In this document: positions 1 to 9,351 of the stretch, in pieces
How positions within the stretch are numbered: the first letter of the stretch is position 1
Layout: every line of letters starts with the position of its first letter
DNA from: Leptospira koniambonensis
Lineage (GTDB): Bacteria > Spirochaetota > Leptospiria > Leptospirales > Leptospiraceae
Length of the DNA: 64,000 nucleotides
NCBI RefSeq assembly: GCF_004769555.1
Contig: NZ_RQFY01000006.1
Location: forward strand, 62,001 to 126,000
Reading direction: 5' to 3'
Translations under genes and position numbers: made by a program
Notes under the pieces: model-generated
Databases searched by the model: none
Told to the model about the DNA's origin: nothing
What the model saw: the letters and a program-made list of their open reading frames with translations, nothing else

Positions 1-554
1 AGAGGAATATGCTGGTGAGTTGCAAATCCATAACAACCATCTCCTGAAACAAAACATCCCAATCTACCGATTGCATAACCTAATGCCATGCTTGGAATTG
101 TAGCGTCCAAGTAAGCTTTTACATCCAATTTGTTTTGGATCATGTATAAGCTGATGAATAAGATCCCAAATAGGAATCCTCCATAAAATACCAAACCGCT
201 TCCGGAGAATAAACTGGACCAAAGCCCAGGACGACCAGGAAAGCCGTAAAAATGTGTGAGTGGATACAGGTATATTCCGTCAAAACCAGGAGTATCTACG
301 AAAATCTGGTCCCAGATCTCGAATATAAAAAATATCTTAGCACCTACGAATGTTCCGAAAACTCCTAAGATCAAAAGCCAATCTGCATGAGATGGTTCTA
401 ATTTTCTTCTTTCAAGTTCTTTTGGTAGAAGATAGGAAGCCGCTAAGAATGCGATGACTACTAAAATGCTGAATGTGGAAATTCCTTCCCAATCGCTGCT
501 GATCGTGGCTTGAACGAGTCGTTTTAACCAATCGATTTCTATGACTTTATACAT
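1..554 (-). CDS. lgt: Prolipoprotein diacylglyceryl transferase, C-terminus cut by window edge
   Basis: Transfers diacylglycerol from phosphatidylglycerol to the lipobox cysteine of prelipoproteins in the inner membrane. About 184 N-terminal codons are visible from the ATG at 552-554; the rest lies outside the window. The translation is strongly hydrophobic with several membrane segments and carries [14 protein letters not shown] near the window edge, which matches the Lgt signature around the essential Arg and Gly residues. An [10 protein letters not shown] stretch and a following GGFLFG fit the Lgt fold. It sits 71 bases downstream of the M23 endopeptidase gene on the same strand. Lgt would service the many lipoproteins encoded in this window. 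Confidence 0.88.
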   Translation of the reverse strand, partial: MYKVIEIDWLKRLVQATISSDWEGISTFSILVVIAFLAASYLLPKELERRKLEPSHADWLLILGVFGTFVGAKIFFIFEIWDQIFVDTPGFDGIYLYPLTHFYGFPGRPGLWSSLFSGSGLVFYGGFLFGILFISLYMIQNKLDVKAYLDATIPSMALGYAIGRLGCFVSGDGCYGFATHQHIP

Positions 555-625
555 GGTTCCTTCTTTGGATCTTTTTTCCCTTATATTCGTTCCCCGAATC
601 GGGAAAGTTTCGGAGAGATTAAAAT

Positions 626-1642
626 TTATTCCATATTTACGAATTCTGCAGGGTCCATAGGAGGATCATAACCTATATGGACTTCGTAATGTACGTGAGG
701 CCCTGTGGCCTTTCCTGTGGATCCTACATTACCTATATGCTGGCCTCTAGTAACTAATTGTCCTTTTTCTACAAAGACTACGGAGCAGTGTCCATACACT
801 GTATAAAATCCGTTCAAGTGATTGATGCGGATACTTTTTCCGAGTCCACCTGCAGATTGTCCATTATCTTCTATCACGCCTGGAGCAGTTGCATAGATAG
901 GAATTCCTTCGCCTGCAGCAAAGTCTATACCTGAGTGGAACTCTCCCATCTCTACTAAACCAAATGGATCCACTCTTCCTCCAAAGGTAGAAGTCACAAA
1001 TCCTACTCCAGGTTTTAAAGGGCGACCTCTTGGCATCGCGTATAGAATGGATTCTCTTTCTTCCAAATAATCAAAAGCGTTTTGGAAGGCATGTTTTATC
1101 TTGTATAATTCAATATTTCTTTCTGCAAAACCTTCGACTGTATCGGAATATAAATCCATGTTAGTCGAAGATTCTGGAACATTCTTTTTCAAACTAAACT
1201 CAGGTACATAATCGAAGGTGAGAATTCTTTTCCAGGGAACTTCTTCCCAAGCGACTAGATTTAACTGCTCCGTCTTTCTTTCTAATCCGGAAATTTCTTT
1301 CTTAGCGTCTTTGAGAAGAGAGTTATAATAAAGAAATAGCCCGACATTATTGTCAGTCTCTCTGATCAACTCCCGATTTGGTACAAAGAAGAAGTTCATG
1401 TACACCACAAATGCACTTGCGAGCAGAAAAAGTAGGACAGAAAGTACTCCTAAGAATGCGGCCATGAAGACACTTAGCTCCACGTTCAGCACTGCTTCGT
1501 GATCGTGAGGTACAAGCAAAAAAGAAATTTTGCGAGAGCCTTTTTCTTTGATTTTTAGCCAGGAAGAACGTAGGCGAAGATACTTGATCTTCAGCCTTTC
1601 TGCGGCTCTGGGGCGGTCTTCGAACTTTGCCTCGTTGTTCAT
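626..1642 (-). CDS. Membrane-anchored M23 family metallopeptidase
   Basis: Predicted zinc endopeptidase acting on peptidoglycan cross-links. The 338-residue protein has a basic cytoplasmic N-terminus, one transmembrane helix at about residues 57-83, a short alpha-helical linker (about 95-135) and a C-terminal peptidase_M23 (LytM) domain from about 210. The LytM ligands are visible: His236 and Asp240 in HSGID, and His316-x-His318 in GPHVHYE. An upstream YGH (about 283-285) supplies the usual extra active-site His. All catalytic residues are present, so it looks like an active enzyme and not an EnvC-like activator. Divergent from pcnB with 59 bases between starts. Confidence 0.88.
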   Translation of the reverse strand: MNNEAKFEDRPRAAERLKIKYLRLRSSWLKIKEKGSRKISFLLVPHDHEAVLNVELSVFMAAFLGVLSVLLFLLASAFVVYMNFFFVPNRELIRETDNNVGLFLYYNSLLKDAKKEISGLERKTEQLNLVAWEEVPWKRILTFDYVPEFSLKKNVPESSTNMDLYSDTVEGFAERNIELYKIKHAFQNAFDYLEERESILYAMPRGRPLKPGVGFVTSTFGGRVDPFGLVEMGEFHSGIDFAAGEGIPIYATAPGVIEDNGQSAGGLGKSIRINHLNGFYTVYGHCSVVFVEKGQLVTRGQHIGNVGSTGKATGPHVHYEVHIGYDPPMDPAEFVNME

Positions 1643-1701
1643 AGATTTTTACTTGCAGGTAGGGGTCCGACGGGGATTATAGGACTTAACTATCCCATCA
1701 T

Positions 1702-3177
1702 ATGAAATTTCTGTCCAATCTCTTCAAGAAAAAAATAGGATCCGTCGACGACATTCTTATTTATCCGGAGGGAAAGAGATTTTACCGGGATGCTCACCCG
1801 ATCCGCAAGACAATGATCGACGAGGATGCGGTAAAGATCATCCATCGTCTTCATAAATTCGGATACAAGGCCTATATCGTGGGTGGAGGAGTCCGCGACC
1901 TTCTTTTGGGACGAAAGCCAAAAGATTTCGACGTGGTCACCAACGCGACTCCGAATCAAATTAAGAAAATCTTTAATAACTGTCGTATCATCGGCCGCAG
2001 ATTTAAGATCGTTCATATTCTCTTTAAGGGAAAGGTGATCGAGGTCAGTACTTTTCGTTCTCTTCCAGAGCATCGTTTTGAAAAACCTGTAGAAGATCAG
2101 GATTATCTGATCAAACGGGACAATAAATTCGGAACTCCTCAGGAAGACGCTGCCAGAAGAGATTTTACGATCAACGCGTTATACTATGATATCCGTAATG
2201 ATTCCATCGTGGATTATGTAGGCGGATACGAAGACATCCAAAGCAGACAACTCAGAGTAATTGGAAATCCGGATATCTCATTTAGGGAAGATCCTGTCAG
2301 AATGTTGCGTGCAGTAAAGTTTGCAGTACTTCTTGGCCTAAAAATAGATAAGGGAACTTCTAAATCTATTAAGAAGAATGTCCATGAGTTGGAAAAAGCT
2401 TCTTCTTCCCGTATGTTGGAAGAATATAATAAAATTTTCCGTACCTGGAGAACTTCTCTTATATTCCAAGGGATGGCTCAAAATTCTCTTTTAGAAGTAC
2501 TTCTTAAGGAAGCTTTCGAAAAAGAACGTAGAAAGAACCCAGACTTCGGTGAAAAGTTTTTGGAAACCAGAGTTGGGAAACGTTTGGCGATCGCGGACAA
2601 ACTTCTTTCCGAAAGAGAAGAGCTTACTCCTCAGATATTTTATGCACTTTTATTTTCCGACCTTGCAGAAGAGTCTTTAACTAAGAAGAGTGGGGGGCAT
2701 TTGGTTGCTTCCTTAAAACAATCTTTGGAGCCTATTTTCCAGAGATTGGGAACTCCTAAAAAAGATAAAGAAAGACTGATCAAGGTATTCGCGTCTCAAG
2801 AAAGATTCACTCATATTGAAGACGATAAAGCCTCTCAGAACAATTTCTTCCGCAAGAAAGACTTCTTCTACGACGCATTTTACGTGTATAAGATCAATGC
2901 GATTGCGGATAATAATGATAAGGCTCTGCAATCTGCATTCTTCTGGGAAATCTCTCTTCGCAAAAGACCGGTCCTACCAAATAGTATTGGCGGCGGCGGT
3001 CCCAGAAGAGAAGGTGGACAACAGGGTTCACGTCCAAACCGAAATCGCAAAGAAAGAGAAGGCGGCGGCGGTCGATTTAAAGATCGTAACAGAAAAGGCG
3101 GTCGCCAAAACGGAGAAAGTGCAAAGCAGCAACCCGAAGCAAGTTCAGAGGATTCTGATTTTAACGAATCGGATTGA
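1702..3177 (+). CDS. pcnB: Poly(A) polymerase / tRNA nucleotidyltransferase family protein, PcnB type
   Basis: Class II nucleotidyltransferase adding 3' A residues (PcnB) or CCA to RNA. Residues about 55-190 form the catalytic head: [17 protein letters not shown] gives the G-G-x-V-R-D motif and metal-binding DxD, followed by the NATP and [13 protein letters not shown] blocks typical of PcnB-type enzymes. RRDFTINAL and [15 protein letters not shown] are the nucleotide and tRNA-head motifs. The last 60 or so residues are a low-complexity Gly/Arg/Asn tail ([32 protein letters not shown]), probably RNA-binding. No strong Shine-Dalgarno precedes the ATG. The window's tRNA lacks an encoded CCA, so the cell needs a CCA enzyme; whether this protein does that is not decidable from sequence alone. 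Convergent with recJ, 6 bases apart. Confidence 0.85.
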   Translation: MKFLSNLFKKKIGSVDDILIYPEGKRFYRDAHPIRKTMIDEDAVKIIHRLHKFGYKAYIVGGGVRDLLLGRKPKDFDVVTNATPNQIKKIFNNCRIIGRRFKIVHILFKGKVIEVSTFRSLPEHRFEKPVEDQDYLIKRDNKFGTPQEDAARRDFTINALYYDIRNDSIVDYVGGYEDIQSRQLRVIGNPDISFREDPVRMLRAVKFAVLLGLKIDKGTSKSIKKNVHELEKASSSRMLEEYNKIFRTWRTSLIFQGMAQNSLLEVLLKEAFEKERRKNPDFGEKFLETRVGKRLAIADKLLSEREELTPQIFYALLFSDLAEESLTKKSGGHLVASLKQSLEPIFQRLGTPKKDKERLIKVFASQERFTHIEDDKASQNNFFRKKDFFYDAFYVYKINAIADNNDKALQSAFFWEISLRKRPVLPNSIGGGGPRREGGQQGSRPNRNRKEREGGGGRFKDRNRKGGRQNGESAKQQPEASSEDSDFNESD

Positions 3178-3183
3178 TATTGA

Positions 3184-5088
3184 TTATTCGAAGGATTGGA
3201 CCACGAACTGAAGGTTGGTCTTTCCTCTGAAAGTGTTCTCTTCTAAACTACCCCAAAGATCCAACTCACCTTTTTCTCTTAACCTTTCCGAGAACTCTTC
3301 CGCTTTATTCCAGATGATTGCTTGGATGGATTCAGAAGACGCTAAAATTTTGAATCTTGCATGTTTGCCGTCTGATAAAGGACGATAAGAAAGTATTCTT
3401 GCACCTTTGATGGAAAGCAATGGCGCAGGGTTTTCCATACCGAAGGGTTCGAATAGTCCAAGCTCAGTATATAAATTTTCTCTTAACTCTTGGGGTCTCA
3501 AACTCACTAAACTTTTGGTTTCTTCCTGTAAGCCGGAAACTTTTTCAGATTCCAACCAACTTCCTGCTTCTTGGAAAAGAATTTCTGCAAGTTTCGGGAT
3601 TTGATCGATTGAAAGAGAAAATCCTCCTGCTTCTTTATGACCGCCGAATTGGTGAAAAATATTCTCCGCTTTTTTAAGAAGATTTAGAACATTCTCTCGA
3701 CCGTAAGCTCTTACACTTCCTTTTGCGTGCCCATGATCTGGAGCAATGAATACAACAGGTCTTTTGTATTGTTCCACAAGTTTTGTTGCTACAATCCCTG
3801 AGACACCAGGTTCGAAATCAGGTTCGTAACAGAATAGGATAGGCCTTTCTGTTCTTTCTCGTTTTCTTTTTAGAAAACCTTCGACCCTGAATAAATTTCT
3901 TTTGGTTCTTTCTCTTCTTTCATCATTTAATTTTAGAAGGTCTGTTGCGAGTGTTTCCGCTTCTTTATCTGAGTTGGAAAGAAGAAGAGAAAGTGCCGCT
4001 TCTGTTTTTTGCATTCTGCCTGCGGCGTTCAATGCTGGACCGATACTCCAGCCTAAATCTCTGGAGAGTACCTTCTTCTTATCTAGATCTAATTGAGCCA
4101 AAAGTTTTTCCAAACCGGGACGATGAGCAAATTCTCCTGTTTTGATCTTTTGTAAAGTGTAACAACCTTCTTTGACTATGATCCTATTTTCTCCTACGAG
4201 AGGCATCATATCCGTAATCGTTCCAATAGAAGCAAGATCCAGATTTTTCAAAACCTGTTCCCAAATAGCAGGAGAAGAAGAAATTTGAGAATAGAAAACT
4301 TCCCTCTCTGGAAATTGAGTTTTAGAGGTAGTCGGCCAATCTATAAAAGGTCCAGAAAAACGTTTTTCTGCCTCCAACTTATCTCCTTGGAAAAGTTTGA
4401 TCCCGTTTTTTACGAGAGAGCCACTGAAGAATGTTTCTCCATCTGGGATCCAGACCAATGTATTATAGTTATCTAATGTAGTATAAAGCCAGGCAGTGAT
4501 CAGTTTCCAGGAAATAACAGAAGTGCAGATCTTTTCGGTAGGATAAAGAGAATCTCCTCTTTTAGGAGAGATCAATTTACAGGCAGAAGGTATCCTTTCC
4601 GGAATTTCGTGGTGGTCTAGAACGATCACCTGCATTCCTTCTTTGTTTAATTCTTCTATTTCTGTACTATTGCTTGTCCCAAAGTCAAGTGTCACGAGTA
4701 GGTCAGGTTTAACTTCTCTCACATATTTCATCGCTGGTTCACAAAGCCCGTAATCTTCTTCGCTGGAAGTTTTGACCGTGAGTTTTCCTGGATGGATTCC
4801 TCTTAAAAAATTAGCGAGTAAACTTGTGGAACATACACCATCGCTATCTCTATCTCCGTAGAGCAAGATGGATCTATTTTCTTTAACTGCTATTTGGAGA
4901 ATGCGGATAGATTCATCCATATCCGGTAGTAAAAACGGAGAAGGAAGATCTGAAATATTTTGGGTAAGTATTTTTGAAGGATCAGAGGCCCCTCCGAACT
5001 TCGTCCCGAACACATGGGACTGGAGAGGGGTTAGGCCTTGGATGGAAGAATTTGGTAGGTTATGAAAATCCGGTCCATGCTGGGGCAT
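3184..5088 (-). CDS. recJ: Single-stranded-DNA-specific exonuclease RecJ
   Basis: 5'-3' exonuclease on single-stranded DNA used in recombination and mismatch or base-excision repair. DHH-superfamily motifs are all seen: DRDSDG (motif I, the three Asp of the usual DYDxDG), LDFGTS, LDHHEIPE (DHH), ALNAAGRM and, in the DHHA1 domain, FGGHKEAGGFS. The C-terminal OB-like domain ends with an FEPFGMENPAPLL block. Length (about 634 residues) is normal. The ORF stays open to a TTG at 5103, but the ATG at 5088, 2 bases after the bactofilin stop, gives MPQHGPDFHN and is preferred here; the TTG start would overlap the upstream gene. Probably cotranscribed with the bactofilin gene. Confidence 0.9.
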   Translation of the reverse strand: MPQHGPDFHNLPNSSIQGLTPLQSHVFGTKFGGASDPSKILTQNISDLPSPFLLPDMDESIRILQIAVKENRSILLYGDRDSDGVCSTSLLANFLRGIHPGKLTVKTSSEEDYGLCEPAMKYVREVKPDLLVTLDFGTSNSTEIEELNKEGMQVIVLDHHEIPERIPSACKLISPKRGDSLYPTEKICTSVISWKLITAWLYTTLDNYNTLVWIPDGETFFSGSLVKNGIKLFQGDKLEAEKRFSGPFIDWPTTSKTQFPEREVFYSQISSSPAIWEQVLKNLDLASIGTITDMMPLVGENRIIVKEGCYTLQKIKTGEFAHRPGLEKLLAQLDLDKKKVLSRDLGWSIGPALNAAGRMQKTEAALSLLLSNSDKEAETLATDLLKLNDERRERTKRNLFRVEGFLKRKRERTERPILFCYEPDFEPGVSGIVATKLVEQYKRPVVFIAPDHGHAKGSVRAYGRENVLNLLKKAENIFHQFGGHKEAGGFSLSIDQIPKLAEILFQEAGSWLESEKVSGLQEETKSLVSLRPQELRENLYTELGLFEPFGMENPAPLLSIKGARILSYRPLSDGKHARFKILASSESIQAIIWNKAEEFSERLREKGELDLWGSLEENTFRGKTNLQFVVQSFE

Positions 5089-5090
5089 AA

Positions 5091-5411
5091 TTACATGATG
5101 CAATTCCCGCTGAATTTTGCTCCTGATTCTATTTCAAGATCCGGGGTGCGAACATCTCCAACCAGCTTTCCTGTCTTACGAACAGAAACTTTGGAGGCAG
5201 CGCTGATATTTCCTTTTAGGTCTCCCTCTATTTCCAGGGTTCCTGTTTCGATATCGGCCTCGACTCTTCCGGTTTCTCCCACGATCAATGAGCCTGTGGT
5301 CTCAATGGTGCCCTTGAATTGGCCCTTGATCTTCAGTGCATTATTGAAACGTAGTTTGCCTCGGAATTGGATGTCTTCCCCGATAATCGTGTCTATGGAT
5401 TCTTCGCTCAT
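5091..5411 (-). CDS. Bactofilin family cytoskeletal protein
   Basis: Bactofilins polymerise into nucleotide-independent filaments that position envelope-shaping enzymes. The 106-residue product is almost all beta-helix: repeated short beta strands with Gly turns (FNNALKIKGQFKGTIETTG, LIVGETGRVEADI, LEIEGDLKGNI, KVSVRKTGKLVGDV) of the DUF583/bactofilin kind. The start chosen is the ATG at 5411 with GGAG 5 bases upstream; the reading frame stays open to a TTG at 5447, but that adds 12 residues unlike the family. The nearby M23 peptidase makes a link to cell shape attractive, as bactofilin and M23 genes are often neighbours, but here pcnB and recJ lie between them. Confidence 0.88.
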   Translation of the reverse strand: MSEESIDTIIGEDIQFRGKLRFNNALKIKGQFKGTIETTGSLIVGETGRVEADIETGTLEIEGDLKGNISAASKVSVRKTGKLVGDVRTPDLEIESGAKFSGNCIM

Positions 5412-5484
5412 GAGTCTCCATTCTTGGACCCTAACCAGGCCTTTCAAATGTTTTTCGAAGACATAAATCTGTTTTTTCGCGAAA

Positions 5485-6654
5485 TTAGAATGCTGCTACA
5501 AGAATCGTTTCGATCTCGTTTTTAGGAAGTTCCCGAGGGAGGGAATCCAGGAAAGGAAAAGAAGAAGCAAGACTTGCGATCCCAGGCAGATCTATCTTAC
5601 GAACTTCGTATTCAGAAAGCCTTTGAGGGATCTTGAGTTCTATATAAATTTTACGGATACCTTCTACCGCTTTGATGGCCGCCTCGATCACCGAAATATT
5701 GGTGATGTCCTCGTCCAAAGCTTTTGCGATCATCACATATTTACCTGCGGAAGATGTAAGGTTATATTCCATCACATGGGGAAGAAGAATGGACATTGCC
5801 TGGAAAACATCCAGGTTCGTTAGGTTAGAAGCTGCCAAAGAAAGTGCATAACAAAGTCCTAATGAGCTAGAAGAATGTGACATTCCTACAAGCAAGCTTG
5901 CACCAAAGATCGAGTTTTTATACTGTAAGTTTTTAGGATCCCTGATTGCTGGAACTAGGTTTTTATAAATGATCTCTATTGCTCTTAAAGAAGAAGAGTT
6001 TGTAAGTTCATTAGAATATTTAGAAAGAATACTATCCACTGCGGCAGCTAAAATCCCAACTCCTACCTTTGCAACGTCTGCAGAAGTCATAAAACTACTG
6101 ATCTTAGCATCAGCGATCACCATCTCAGGAAAAAGAAACTCATTAGAAAAATAACGAACAGTCCTGTCGTCATCCATGTAAACTGTGGCGGTAGGAGAAC
6201 ATTCGAGTCCCATGACCGGATGAGTAGGGATCAAAATAAGAGGGATCGGTTTTTTAAGCCTAAGATTTTTTTTCAGTATAAAAACATCTTCTGCAAAAGC
6301 ATCGTTATTTGCGAGAAGTGCAACTAACTTTGCAGTGTTTAAACTTTCGTAAGAACCGTAACCTATAATACAATTTGCGTTTGAGATCCTGGCGAAGTAA
6401 GCTGCAGTATCTAGTTCTTTTAATGTAGGTTCTTTCTCTATATTGTCATATAGAATAACGCCATCTATATGTTTCTCTAAAGAAGTTTTGATGATGGAGA
6501 ACTCGTCCATATTTTCCAACTCACTTTGAGTCGAAAGAATGACTGCACGATTGCCTACGTTCTTAACGAAGTTTCCCATTTTAAAGCCGCAATCGACTTC
6601 AAAATGGATTTTGGTGGGAAAACTAAAATTGATCCAGTCGGGGAGTATCGGCAT
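5485..6654 (-). CDS. Iron-containing alcohol dehydrogenase family homologue lacking metal ligands
   Basis: 389 residues, the usual Fe-ADH length, with recognisable family architecture: N-terminal Rossmann-like half and an all-helical C-terminal half ending in LLPHVMEYN (about 290-298), a hallmark of the family. The active-site positions are nevertheless replaced. The GGGSxxD nucleotide motif is GYGSYES (98-104). In the GxDALxHAxE block, G198-D207 has Gly200 for the metal Asp and Ala204 for the metal His. In the GLVHALAHPLGA...PHG block, Tyr269, Leu273 and Val283 stand where His is expected. It is therefore probably not a metal-dependent dehydrogenase; a structural or regulatory role is possible. 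Flanked by flgM (terminator between) and the bactofilin gene. Confidence 0.75.
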   Translation of the reverse strand: MPILPDWINFSFPTKIHFEVDCGFKMGNFVKNVGNRAVILSTQSELENMDEFSIIKTSLEKHIDGVILYDNIEKEPTLKELDTAAYFARISNANCIIGYGSYESLNTAKLVALLANNDAFAEDVFILKKNLRLKKPIPLILIPTHPVMGLECSPTATVYMDDDRTVRYFSNEFLFPEMVIADAKISSFMTSADVAKVGVGILAAAVDSILSKYSNELTNSSSLRAIEIIYKNLVPAIRDPKNLQYKNSIFGASLLVGMSHSSSSLGLCYALSLAASNLTNLDVFQAMSILLPHVMEYNLTSSAGKYVMIAKALDEDITNISVIEAAIKAVEGIRKIYIELKIPQRLSEYEVRKIDLPGIASLASSFPFLDSLPRELPKNEIETILVAAF

Positions 6655-6691
6655 TGTGTGTCGTTCTCCCTTTTAATTGAGAGGAAGTATG

Positions 6692-6727
6692 AAAAATCCG
6701 GAATCCAAGGGAAACAATTCCGGATTT
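6692..6727 (-). terminator. Rho-independent terminator after flgM
   Basis: An 11-bp perfect stem (AAATCCGGAAT at 6694-6704 against its complement at 6717-6727) with a 12-base loop. Read on the minus strand it is followed by a run of T, directly after the flgM stop, so it should end transcripts from the rsmI-flgM side before the Fe-ADH homologue. Confidence 0.8.
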
Positions 6728-6736
6728 AAGTTTGGA

Positions 6737-7060
6737 TTAACGGCCTAAGAAAGATTCTGCGATACGATCAGCAACTGCGTTCAAGATCTCAGGGCTGAGA
6801 TTATCGTAATCTCCGTTCTTAAGTTTTTCCTTAACTTCTTTCAGTTTAGTGGAACGCTCAGAATCTACAGGGCTTGCTACAATCTTTTGCGCGATTGTTT
6901 GCACTTCTGCTTGGATACGAGCTTCCGAAGCTTTTTGTTTAGCAGTGTCGGAAATAGAAATATTATCAAATGATTCTTTAGATTCAGATTTGCGTACAGG
7001 AGTCGACTTACGTGGCTCGTAAGATCCTCCGCCAATGCCGCCTATTTTATCGATAGTCAT
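6737..7060 (-). CDS. flgM: FlgM family anti-sigma-28 factor
   Basis: FlgM holds the flagellar sigma factor FliA inactive until the hook-basal body is complete, then is exported. The 107-residue protein has the family layout: a short N-terminal MTIDKIGGIGG, a disordered basic middle, and a C-terminal sigma-binding region with ISISDTAKQKASEARI (the VSDSA-like block), SPVDSERSTKLKEVKEKLKNGDYDNLSPEILNAVADRI (about 68-103), matching the VREEKVAEIKEKIQNGTY pattern. Spirochaetes regulate late flagellar genes through FliA, so this fits. It begins 12 bases after rsmI stops and is followed by a clear terminator. Confidence 0.85.
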   Translation of the reverse strand: MTIDKIGGIGGGSYEPRKSTPVRKSESKESFDNISISDTAKQKASEARIQAEVQTIAQKIVASPVDSERSTKLKEVKEKLKNGDYDNLSPEILNAVADRIAESFLGR

Positions 7061-7072
7061 GGGTTTTCCCTC

Positions 7073-7822
7073 TCACTCCAAAGTATCGGCATCTCCGACA
7101 CGTCCGTTAAGCATTTTTTTCGGATTTGTATAGATTAATACTACAAATTCACCCTTTTCCGGGAATTTCAGGGATTCTAAAGCCTGAACAGGTTCTATTT
7201 TCAGGATTTCCTCATGGATTTTGGTTAATTCTCTCCCTAAAAGAATCGGAGAATTCGGAAAAATTTCTCTGATTGCAGAGAGAGTATCCCTGATCCTATG
7301 AACAGATTCGAAGATTGTAAGAACTCCTTCAAACTGTTCCCAATCTTTTAGTTGGTTTCTTTTTTTACCCTTTTTCTCTGATAAAAAACCTAAGAAGAGT
7401 GAAGGCTGCACCTGCCATCCAGAAACAGAAAGCATGGAGGTGAGTGCGCTTGCTCCAGGAATAGGAACGATTGGAATATTCTCTTCTCTTAAGATCCGAA
7501 CTAATTGTGAGCCTGGGTCAGAAACTCCAGGAGTTCCTGCATCTGAAACCAGAGCCAAGGTCTTTCCTGATTTCAGATCTTCTATAATACCTTTATAAGG
7601 TTCAGAGCCTTGGTCTTTATATAAAGTCCTGGTTAGGGTAGAAATTTCGTAGGTTTGTAAAAGTCTTCTGCTATGAGAAGAGTTTTCGCAATAGATTATA
7701 TCTACTTGTCCCAGGACTTGCACCGCTCTGAAAGTAATATCTTCTAAGTTTCCTATAGGAGTGGCGACTACGTAAGCGGCTCCAGGTTTGACAGTAAATT
7801 TGGAATTAGGAACTTCGCTCAT
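7073..7822 (-). CDS. rsmI: 16S rRNA (cytidine-1402-2'-O)-methyltransferase
   Basis: SAM-dependent tetrapyrrole-methylase-fold enzyme that 2'-O-methylates C1402 in the ribosomal P site. Motifs visible: VVATPIGNLEDITFRAV at the N-terminus, the central LALVSDAGTPGVSDPG, and VPIPGASALTSMLSVSG. These are the RsmI signature blocks. The start is fixed at 7822 because the ATG overlaps the upstream lipoprotein stop as ATGA, implying translational coupling; the frame remains open upstream but without support. About 249 residues, slightly shorter than the 280-residue E. coli protein. Downstream is flgM. Confidence 0.92.
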   Translation of the reverse strand: MSEVPNSKFTVKPGAAYVVATPIGNLEDITFRAVQVLGQVDIIYCENSSHSRRLLQTYEISTLTRTLYKDQGSEPYKGIIEDLKSGKTLALVSDAGTPGVSDPGSQLVRILREENIPIVPIPGASALTSMLSVSGWQVQPSLFLGFLSEKKGKKRNQLKDWEQFEGVLTIFESVHRIRDTLSAIREIFPNSPILLGRELTKIHEEILKIEPVQALESLKFPEKGEFVVLIYTNPKKMLNGRVGDADTLE

Positions 7823-8544
7823 AGATTGCAACCCGGCGGAGATTCTCCCGCAGGGCAGGCGCAACCTGTAGCGGCAACTCCCTTGGTACAAGGGTTACAA
7901 GCAGTTCCGACAGGACATAGAGATTGGGTAGAAGTAGAGCAGCTTGCCACGGTGCATGCAGTAGGATTACAACTTGTATTGGTTCCACAATGGTCCGGAT
8001 AGATTGAACTACATCTCGTGACCGGAGTGGACATATTAGAAGTAATCCCTGTATTCAATAATGCTCTTAATGTGAAAGTGTAAACTTCACATTTTTGGAA
8101 CATCTGCACAGGAGAGAAAGGTTGGTAATTCTCGATAGTATTTGTGACTACATTGGATGTGGAAGCTTGGATTGCCAGCTGAGGAAAAGAAGGCTGGACC
8201 CCATTTTCTAAATATAGATTTGCACTACTAAGTGTTTCTCCCGCTGAAGGGATGGCAAAAGTGATATAAAGATTATAGCCTACGAACTGAGGTTCCATGT
8301 TGGTGATATAATATTTCAGATCATACTCAGGCCTATGAGTATCTATATTATCGTATTTAGCTGTAATAGAAAAAATCTGAGGAACTCCCACAGGAGTTAA
8401 GAATACGTAAGGGGACTGGGTTACATCAGTATTCGTTCCGCAAGATGCGAAAAACAAAAAAACCGAAAATAAAACCGCCTGAACGGCAGGGTTTTTTAGG
8501 TTGCCTGCCTTTAGGGTATGTTGGATTCTAAATTTACAACCCAC
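7819..8544 (-). CDS. Putative lipoprotein with cysteine-rich C-terminus
   Basis: 241 residues with no family I recognise. A hydrophobic stretch ends in FFASC at about residues 31-35, a spirochaete-style lipobox, so the mature protein starts at the Cys and is probably lipid-anchored. The middle (40-170) looks beta-rich. The last 64 residues contain 11 cysteines (CSSIYPDHC, TSCNPTAC, ACNPC, GCACP), a density suggesting a disulfide-rich knot exposed outside the cytoplasm. The long n-region before the hydrophobic core may mean the real start is an internal codon. Translationally coupled to rsmI through an ATGA overlap, although the functions look unrelated. Confidence 0.7.
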   Translation of the reverse strand: MGCKFRIQHTLKAGNLKNPAVQAVLFSVFLFFASCGTNTDVTQSPYVFLTPVGVPQIFSITAKYDNIDTHRPEYDLKYYITNMEPQFVGYNLYITFAIPSAGETLSSANLYLENGVQPSFPQLAIQASTSNVVTNTIENYQPFSPVQMFQKCEVYTFTLRALLNTGITSNMSTPVTRCSSIYPDHCGTNTSCNPTACTVASCSTSTQSLCPVGTACNPCTKGVAATGCACPAGESPPGCNL

Positions 8545-8603
8545 AAGGATAGAATTCGACCTTGGAGTGGTCTTACAACTAAAAAATATGGGGCTTCCTC
8601 ATC

Positions 8604-9323
8604 GTGACTAGAGTTCGAACATTATTAATTTCAGTAGTTTTTATAGTTTTTTTCATCTTCTTGCTCGTGGTCCTATTTTGGACCGACGACGAAAGTTCCT
8701 CCTCCAAAAATAAACAAAGCGAGGCAGAAGCACTCGCTAGTATTTTCGGTGGTGGATCAGGGACCAATTCGGGAAATTCTTCTTACGGAAAAACAGGCGC
8801 AGATCCTTCTCTTTTCGATTCCAATTCGGATTTTTATAAGGCCGGAAAAGCGGAATACCGTGAACCAGAAGCGGGAGAACCTTCTTCCGAAAATAAACCT
8901 GGAGCGCCTGCAGCAGATTCGAATAACCCAGTAAATCCCCAAACTGGAAAACCATATACAAACGAAGAGATGGAAAGATTCGCACAACTAAAAGAAAAGT
9001 TTCCGAATAACTCACTTCTTCCTAGCCGTATGACTCCTGCGGAAAAAGAACAAAGAAAAGTTTTTGAACAAAAGGTATCTGAGGCGACTCGAGCAATTTT
9101 AAGCCGATCTGCATCCAAGGACCAAACAGTAACATATTACGATTATATGGAGAAACAATCCAAGGACAGATTGGAGATCGTAAAATACTTGGTAGATCTC
9201 CAAAAAGGATCCGGGGATCCAGAACAAGAGAAGAAGTTAGAAACTATCCAACAAACTATGATACAACAATTGGAACAAGTGCAAAAGGATAAACAAAGAG
9301 CTTACGAACAAGCCGGATTATAA
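8604..9323 (+). CDS. Single-pass membrane protein of unknown function
   Basis: 239 residues from a GTG start. One N-terminal transmembrane helix (about residues 6-26, LLISVVFIVFFIFLLVVLFW) is followed by a Ser/Gly/Asn/Pro-rich linker (30-110) and a charged, helix-prone C-terminal half (115-239) with many Lys, Glu and Gln that could form a coiled coil. No catalytic motif is visible. The topology is probably N-in with the helical part in the periplasm. It is divergent from the Cys-rich lipoprotein gene 59 bases away and its 3' end runs into a dispersed repeat. Confidence 0.65.
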   Translation: MTRVRTLLISVVFIVFFIFLLVVLFWTDDESSSSKNKQSEAEALASIFGGGSGTNSGNSSYGKTGADPSLFDSNSDFYKAGKAEYREPEAGEPSSENKPGAPAADSNNPVNPQTGKPYTNEEMERFAQLKEKFPNNSLLPSRMTPAEKEQRKVFEQKVSEATRAILSRSASKDQTVTYYDYMEKQSKDRLEIVKYLVDLQKGSGDPEQEKKLETIQQTMIQQLEQVQKDKQRAYEQAGL

Positions 9324-9351
9324 GGTGCGGACTGGGGAGAGTCTCAGAGTT

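Noticed and set aside
1690..2073. Open frame on the minus strand opposite the pcnB start
   Set aside because: Antisense to a strongly supported gene, no family features.
2816..3211. Second plus-strand frame in the 3' half of pcnB
   Set aside because: Out-of-frame shadow of the Gly/Arg-rich tail; pcnB frame is the conserved one.
5062..5466. Plus-strand frame opposite the bactofilin gene
   Set aside because: Antisense to a beta-helix repeat gene, composition is an artefact.
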